This document shows positions 62,605-64,000 of a stretch of DNA of 64,000 nucleotides, one piece after another. Position 1 is the stretch's first letter, and each line of letters opens with the position of its first letter. Position numbers and translations under genes: made by a program. Origin of the DNA: Clostridium felsineum DSM 794 (lineage in GTDB: Bacteria > Bacillota > Clostridia > Clostridiales > Clostridiaceae). Under the pieces are notes generated by a model. It worked only from the letters and a program-made list of their open reading frames with translations. It was not told where the DNA came from and ran no database searches. The stretch lies in the NCBI RefSeq assembly GCF_002006355.2, contig NZ_CP096980.1:2852001-2916000 (forward strand). Direction: 5' to 3'.

Positions 62605-63942
62605 TTAAATATTTGCCTTTATAGCTTCTTCTAAAATATCCAAACCATAGTTTAACTGCTCTTCAGTCATTACAACTGGTGGAAGGAAACGAAGAACATT
62701 TCCTAGGAGTCCTGCATTTAAGAAAAGTACTCCATGTTTGAAGCAGTAATCTAATATTTTTGAAACAATTTCACGATTAGGCTCCTTCGAATCCTTGTCC
62801 TTAACAAATTCAAGTCCTATCATAGCACCAAGACCTCTTACATCTCCAATTACATTATACTTTTCTTTCATTTCATTAAGCCTAGTCATTATAGCTTTGC
62901 CAAGTTCTAATGCTTTTTCATTTAAATTTGATTCTTGAATTTTATCTATAACCTTAAGCGCTGCTACACAGGAAAGAGGATTTCCCCCATAAGTTCCACC
63001 AATGCCTCCAACACATGCTGCATCCATTATTTCTGCTTTTCCAACTACAGCAGATACAGGAAGTCCATTAGCTATAGATTTTGACATTGTTATAAGATCT
63101 GCATCGACATCGAAATATTCGTGTGCAAACAGCTTACCTGTTCTTGCAAAACCAGCTTGAACTTCATCTACAATAAATATTATATTATTTTCATTACATA
63201 TTTCTTGTAGTGCCTTAAAATATTCTTTAGGAGGAACTACAAATCCGCCTTCACCTTGAACTGGTTCTGCTATTAAACATGCAATCATATCTGGAGAAAC
63301 TACTGTTTTAAGCATTGTCCTAAGTTTTTCTGCACAAGCAATATTACACTCTGGATACTTACATCCAAGTGGACATCTATAGCAGTATGCGTAATCTGCC
63401 TTATAGGTTTCACATACAAAAGGACCAAATCCATTTTTATATGGTTTGTATTTGCTTGTTATAGACATTGTCATATTTGTTCTACCATGAAAGGATCCCT
63501 GCATAGAAATTATTCCTGATTTTTTAGTATACGCTCTTGCTATTTTTATGGCATTTTCTACAGCTTCAGCTCCACTGTTTGCAAACATGGCTTTTTTCGC
63601 AAAACTACCAGGAGTTACCTCTGTAAGTTTTTCTGCCAAATCCACATAAGGTTCATACATATTTACATGAAAACAAGCATGAATATATTTATCAAGCTGC
63701 TCTTTAACAGCCTCTACTACTCCAGCATCTCTATGTCCAATATTCTGAACACCAATTCCACCTGCAAAATCTACAAATACATTGCCATCAATATCTTTAA
63801 CTAATGCGCCCTTGGCTTCATCAACAAATACTGGATACGAACATCCTACTCCCTTTGCAACATATTTTTCCCTTTTCTTAAAAAGTTCATTTGATTTAGG
63901 TCCTGGCACCGTAGTCACAATCTTAGCGTTTGTCTCTTCCAT
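62605..63942 (-). CDS. gabT: 4-aminobutyrate (GABA) aminotransferase
   Basis: 445 residues; ATG at 63940-63942 eight bases after GGAGG. Class III PLP aminotransferase: FANSGAEAVENAIKIARAYT, GSFHGRTNMTMS, VDEVQAGFARTGK and the PLP Lys in ITMSKSIANGLPVSAV. A cysteine-rich insertion CYRCPLGCKYPECNIAC (about 190-210) is typical of this GabT group. It converts GABA with 2-oxoglutarate to succinate semialdehyde and glutamate, the last step of the pathway served by the next operon. Confidence 0.9.
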   Translation of the reverse strand: MEETNAKIVTTVPGPKSNELFKKREKYVAKGVGCSYPVFVDEAKGALVKDIDGNVFVDFAGGIGVQNIGHRDAGVVEAVKEQLDKYIHACFHVNMYEPYVDLAEKLTEVTPGSFAKKAMFANSGAEAVENAIKIARAYTKKSGIISMQGSFHGRTNMTMSITSKYKPYKNGFGPFVCETYKADYAYCYRCPLGCKYPECNIACAEKLRTMLKTVVSPDMIACLIAEPVQGEGGFVVPPKEYFKALQEICNENNIIFIVDEVQAGFARTGKLFAHEYFDVDADLITMSKSIANGLPVSAVVGKAEIMDAACVGGIGGTYGGNPLSCVAALKVIDKIQESNLNEKALELGKAIMTRLNEMKEKYNVIGDVRGLGAMIGLEFVKDKDSKEPNREIVSKILDYCFKHGVLFLNAGLLGNVLRFLPPVVMTEEQLNYGLDILEEAIKANI

Positions 63943-64000
63943 ATTCAATTCCTCCAAATCATACACAAAATTTCTACTTAAAATATACTTAGCAAACTCA

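Noticed and set aside
1..64000. CRISPR arrays, tRNA or rRNA genes
   Set aside because: No regularly spaced repeats and no cloverleaf or rRNA-like sequence was seen on reading.

Overview
The window is very AT-rich, with short Gram-positive-style intergenic gaps, strong GGAGG-type ribosome sites and families typical of Firmicutes (LTA-synthase-like sulfatase, RlmD, Tn916-type conjugation genes). It most resembles a Clostridium sensu stricto chromosome carrying a large accessory region; the species cannot be fixed from sequence alone.

Layout. (1) 1-10.3 kb: a redox and stress accessory cluster: an MFS transporter cut by the window edge, two intact aldo/keto reductases, two near-identical LysR regulators, flavodoxins, an Fe-S-type flavoprotein, a cytochrome-b-like membrane protein and esterases. 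It is full of relics: an IS110 transposase piece, genes that keep both ends but have lost the middle, frameshifted esterases and a dead tyrosine recombinase. (2) 10.3-43.3 kb: a Tn916/ICEBs1-family conjugative element transcribed on the minus strand. In transcription order it holds two YdcP (DUF961) proteins, an FtsK/TcpA coupling ATPase split by an IS1182-like insertion, an oriT with a Tn916/ICEBs1-like nick motif, the MobT-type relaxase, TcpD-like, ArdA, TcpE, the VirB4-like TcpF gene split by a group II intron, TcpH-like, CwlT-like and TcpC-like proteins. No intact integrase or excisionase is present. Between oriT and the relaxase sit about 15 kb of cargo: (a) a Tad/Flp-like pilus or secretion module (CpaF/TadA ATPase, a double-T2SSF platform protein, tiny membrane proteins sharing an N-terminal motif, and a secreted repeat protein), led by a possible leader-peptide/terminator attenuator; and (b) an operon of an MBL-fold hydrolase, a 1957-residue trypsin-like-protease/STAND NTPase, a small protein and a 25-residue hydrophobic peptide, which looks like a fused AVAST type 1-like antiphage system. 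(3) 43.3-48.2 kb: a second defence-like stretch with two unassigned proteins, a frameshifted gene and a caspase-family peptidase. (4) 48.6-64 kb: ordinary chromosome: rlmD, an LTA-synthase-like gene, a HAD-like protein, a prenyltransferase, galE and a polyamine uptake and breakdown cluster (gabT; aldH-potD-potA-potB-potC-patA).

How it fits together. The conjugation backbone is recognisable but damaged: no integrase, an IS in the coupling-protein gene, an intron in the VirB4 gene. Its two cargo modules are largely intact at their catalytic cores. The polyamine cluster forms one pathway: PotABCD imports putrescine/spermidine, PatA gives 4-aminobutanal, the aldehyde dehydrogenase gives GABA, and GabT feeds it to succinate semialdehyde. 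Several single-base frameshifts are reported; they may be real decay or assembly indels, and raw reads would decide.
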